Below, one piece after another: positions 6,023 through 6,841 of a DNA stretch of 6,841 bases. The translations under genes and the position numbers were made by a program. Under the pieces are notes generated by a model. It was not told where the DNA came from. It ran no database searches and saw only the letters and a program-made list of their open reading frames with translations. This DNA comes from an uncultured Clostridia bacterium (GTDB taxonomy: Bacteria > Bacillota > Clostridia > Oscillospirales > CAG-272). How positions within the stretch are numbered: position 1 is the first letter of the stretch; each line of letters starts with the position of its first letter. Location: assembly GCA_937884385.1 (NCBI GenBank), contig CALGCW010000275.1, positions 1-6,841 of the forward strand. Reading direction: 5' to 3'.

Positions 6023-6610
6023 ATGAATTTACCTAATAAGCTTACAGTTTTGCGCTTGTGCTTGGTTCCCGTGATAATTGCGGTTCTTCTTTTGCCCGTA
6101 AATATTTATACAAACATTATAGGCGCTTTTATATTTCTTTTGACTGCTCTTACCGATATGCTTGACGGAAAGATAGCAAGAAAGCAGGGCCTTGTCACCG
6201 ACTTTGGAAAATTCCTTGATCCTCTTGCGGATAAATTTATGGTGCTTGCCGCTATGATGTGCATTATGTATCGCCATCACACAGACGAGGTCATATTTAC
6301 GGTCTTTTGCTTCCTTGTAATGATCACGGTGTTCCGCGAGCTTGCCGTTACTTCCATCAGACTTATCGCGGCGAAGAATGCCAATATCGTGGTCGCGGCA
6401 AATATGCTGGGCAAGATCAAGACCGTTTCGCAGATCGTTTGCGTTATGGCGGCGCTCCTTGAGCCCGTGCTTTCGGGCATTGGATTTTTGTCCTTCCTTG
6501 CTTATTATCCGATCACACTTGCCGCTGCCGCAGTCACGTTCGTTATGACCGTTTGGAGTGGTGTGGTATATCTCAAAACGTATTGGAAGTATCTTGATAA
6601 GAATATGTAA
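6023..6610 (+). CDS. pgsA: CDP-diacylglycerol--glycerol-3-phosphate 3-phosphatidyltransferase
   Basis: Membrane enzyme of acidic phospholipid synthesis: it transfers the phosphatidyl group from CDP-diacylglycerol to glycerol-3-phosphate, giving phosphatidylglycerophosphate, the precursor of phosphatidylglycerol and cardiolipin. The 195-residue length is typical. The CDP-alcohol phosphatidyltransferase motif DxxDGxxARx8GxxxDxxxD is complete, with D45, D48, G49, A52, R53, G62, D66 and D70. NLPNKLTVLRL at the N-terminus and GKIKTVSQ (129-136) are PgsA-type features that argue against other family members such as phosphatidylserine synthase. About six hydrophobic segments are present. AGAAAGGA at 6008-6015 gives a good ribosome binding site seven bases before the ATG. 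Second gene of the rimO operon and followed at once by a terminator. Confidence 0.95.
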   Translation: MNLPNKLTVLRLCLVPVIIAVLLLPVNIYTNIIGAFIFLLTALTDMLDGKIARKQGLVTDFGKFLDPLADKFMVLAAMMCIMYRHHTDEVIFTVFCFLVMITVFRELAVTSIRLIAAKNANIVVAANMLGKIKTVSQIVCVMAALLEPVLSGIGFLSFLAYYPITLAAAAVTFVMTVWSGVVYLKTYWKYLDKNM

Positions 6611-6616
6611 ATATTC

Positions 6617-6652
6617 AAGCCAACCTTCTTTTGAAGGTTGGCTTATTTTGTT
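6617..6652 (+). terminator. Rho-independent terminator of rimO-pgsA
   Basis: AAGCCAACCTTC (6617-6628), loop TTTT, GAAGGTTGGCTT (6633-6644) form a perfect 12-bp stem followed by ATTTTGTTT. It starts seven bases after the pgsA stop, so the operon ends here. Confidence 0.93.
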
Positions 6653-6841
6653 TAGTTGGTGCTTCAAATTTTGATTTAGCGGGGAGTTGCTTTGCTTAAA
6701 AAAGGTCGCTTTTCGAGAAAAGCTCCGCAAAAGCTTTTGTCGCTTGGGTTTGCGGTAGCTTTGCGTAAATTTCCGATAAAATGCGAGCATTTTATCGGTT
6801 TTGAAATCCCGATATCATCCTTACACGCAAGCGTGACGTCT
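6653..6841. repeat. Gene-free tail with clustered palindromes and near-repeats
   Basis: No coding signal is seen in these 189 bases. They hold GCTTTTC-GA-GAAAAGC (6708-6723), the 12-base palindrome CAAAAGCTTTTG (6728-6739), a long hairpin CCGATAAAATGC-GA-GCATTTTATCGG (6773-6798), and CACGC-AA-GCGTG (6824-6835). A 15-base word recurs with two differences, GTTGCTTTGCTTAAA (6686-6700) and GTAGCTTTGCGTAAA (6755-6769). The density suggests an intergenic repeat element, or stacked transcription signals for a gene to the right. Which of these is not decided by the sequence. Confidence 0.5.
6698..6723 (-). terminator. Possible leftward terminator for a gene beyond the right edge
   Basis: Read on the minus strand, the 7-bp stem GCTTTTC-TC-GAAAAGC is followed by GACC and then six U residues (complement of 6698-6703). 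The stem can be lengthened by two G-C pairs across a small internal loop, which brings it next to the U tract. The two-base hairpin loop is tight, so the innermost pair would open. It would end a convergent transcript entering from the right, which cannot be seen here. Confidence 0.4.

Noticed and set aside
6029..6790. A 253-codon minus-strand frame covering pgsA and the tail
   Set aside because: It runs through the pgsA terminator hairpin and is antisense to the complete CDP-alcohol transferase motif; its product is a basic, low-quality sequence with no domain.
1..6841. CRISPR array, tRNA or rRNA genes, insertion sequence
   Set aside because: No regularly spaced repeats, no cloverleaf or rRNA-like stretch, and no transposase motif or terminal inverted repeats with target duplication were seen.

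Overview
The window looks like chromosomal DNA of a Gram-positive, Clostridia-type bacterium, probably a gut or rumen member. The grounds are strong GGAGG-type ribosome binding sites, AT-rich spacers with near-consensus sigma-A promoters, U-tailed hairpin terminators, GH2 and GPH proteins of the style common in fermenting Firmicutes, and the rimO-pgsA gene pair that recurs in Clostridia. This placement rests on style and family recognition, not on a search. Genetic code 11 fits throughout.

Left part (1-3270) is a sugar-use locus. A GH2 glycosidase (left end cut off by the window) runs leftward from 1362, and a GPH-family cation:sugar symporter runs rightward from 1621. They are divergent across a 258-base AT-rich spacer. 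It holds two back-to-back promoters, each with TTGACA-17-TATAAT and no mismatch, and several short palindromes that could be operators. The transporter would import a glycoside or oligosaccharide and the enzyme would hydrolyse it in the cytoplasm. Sugar identity (galactoside or glucuronide) cannot be settled because the enzyme's C-terminal half lies outside.

Middle part (3275-4485) is a leftward two-gene unit: hpt (purine salvage) followed by an RluA-type pseudouridine synthase, with stop and start codons sharing one base. It converges on the transporter, and one hairpin at 3247-3269 lies between the two stop codons and probably ends both transcripts.

Right part (4613-6652) is a rightward housekeeping operon, rimO (methylthiotransferase for ribosomal protein S12) then pgsA (phosphatidylglycerophosphate synthase), from an extended -10 promoter divergent from that of hpt and closed by a strong terminator. 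The last 190 bases have no gene and contain a cluster of palindromes and near-repeats, the least explained part of the window.

All six genes belong to known families. I found no undescribed multi-gene system. The points most worth a second look are the palindrome-rich right tail, the regulatory spacer at 1363-1620 and the enlarged external loop in the transporter.
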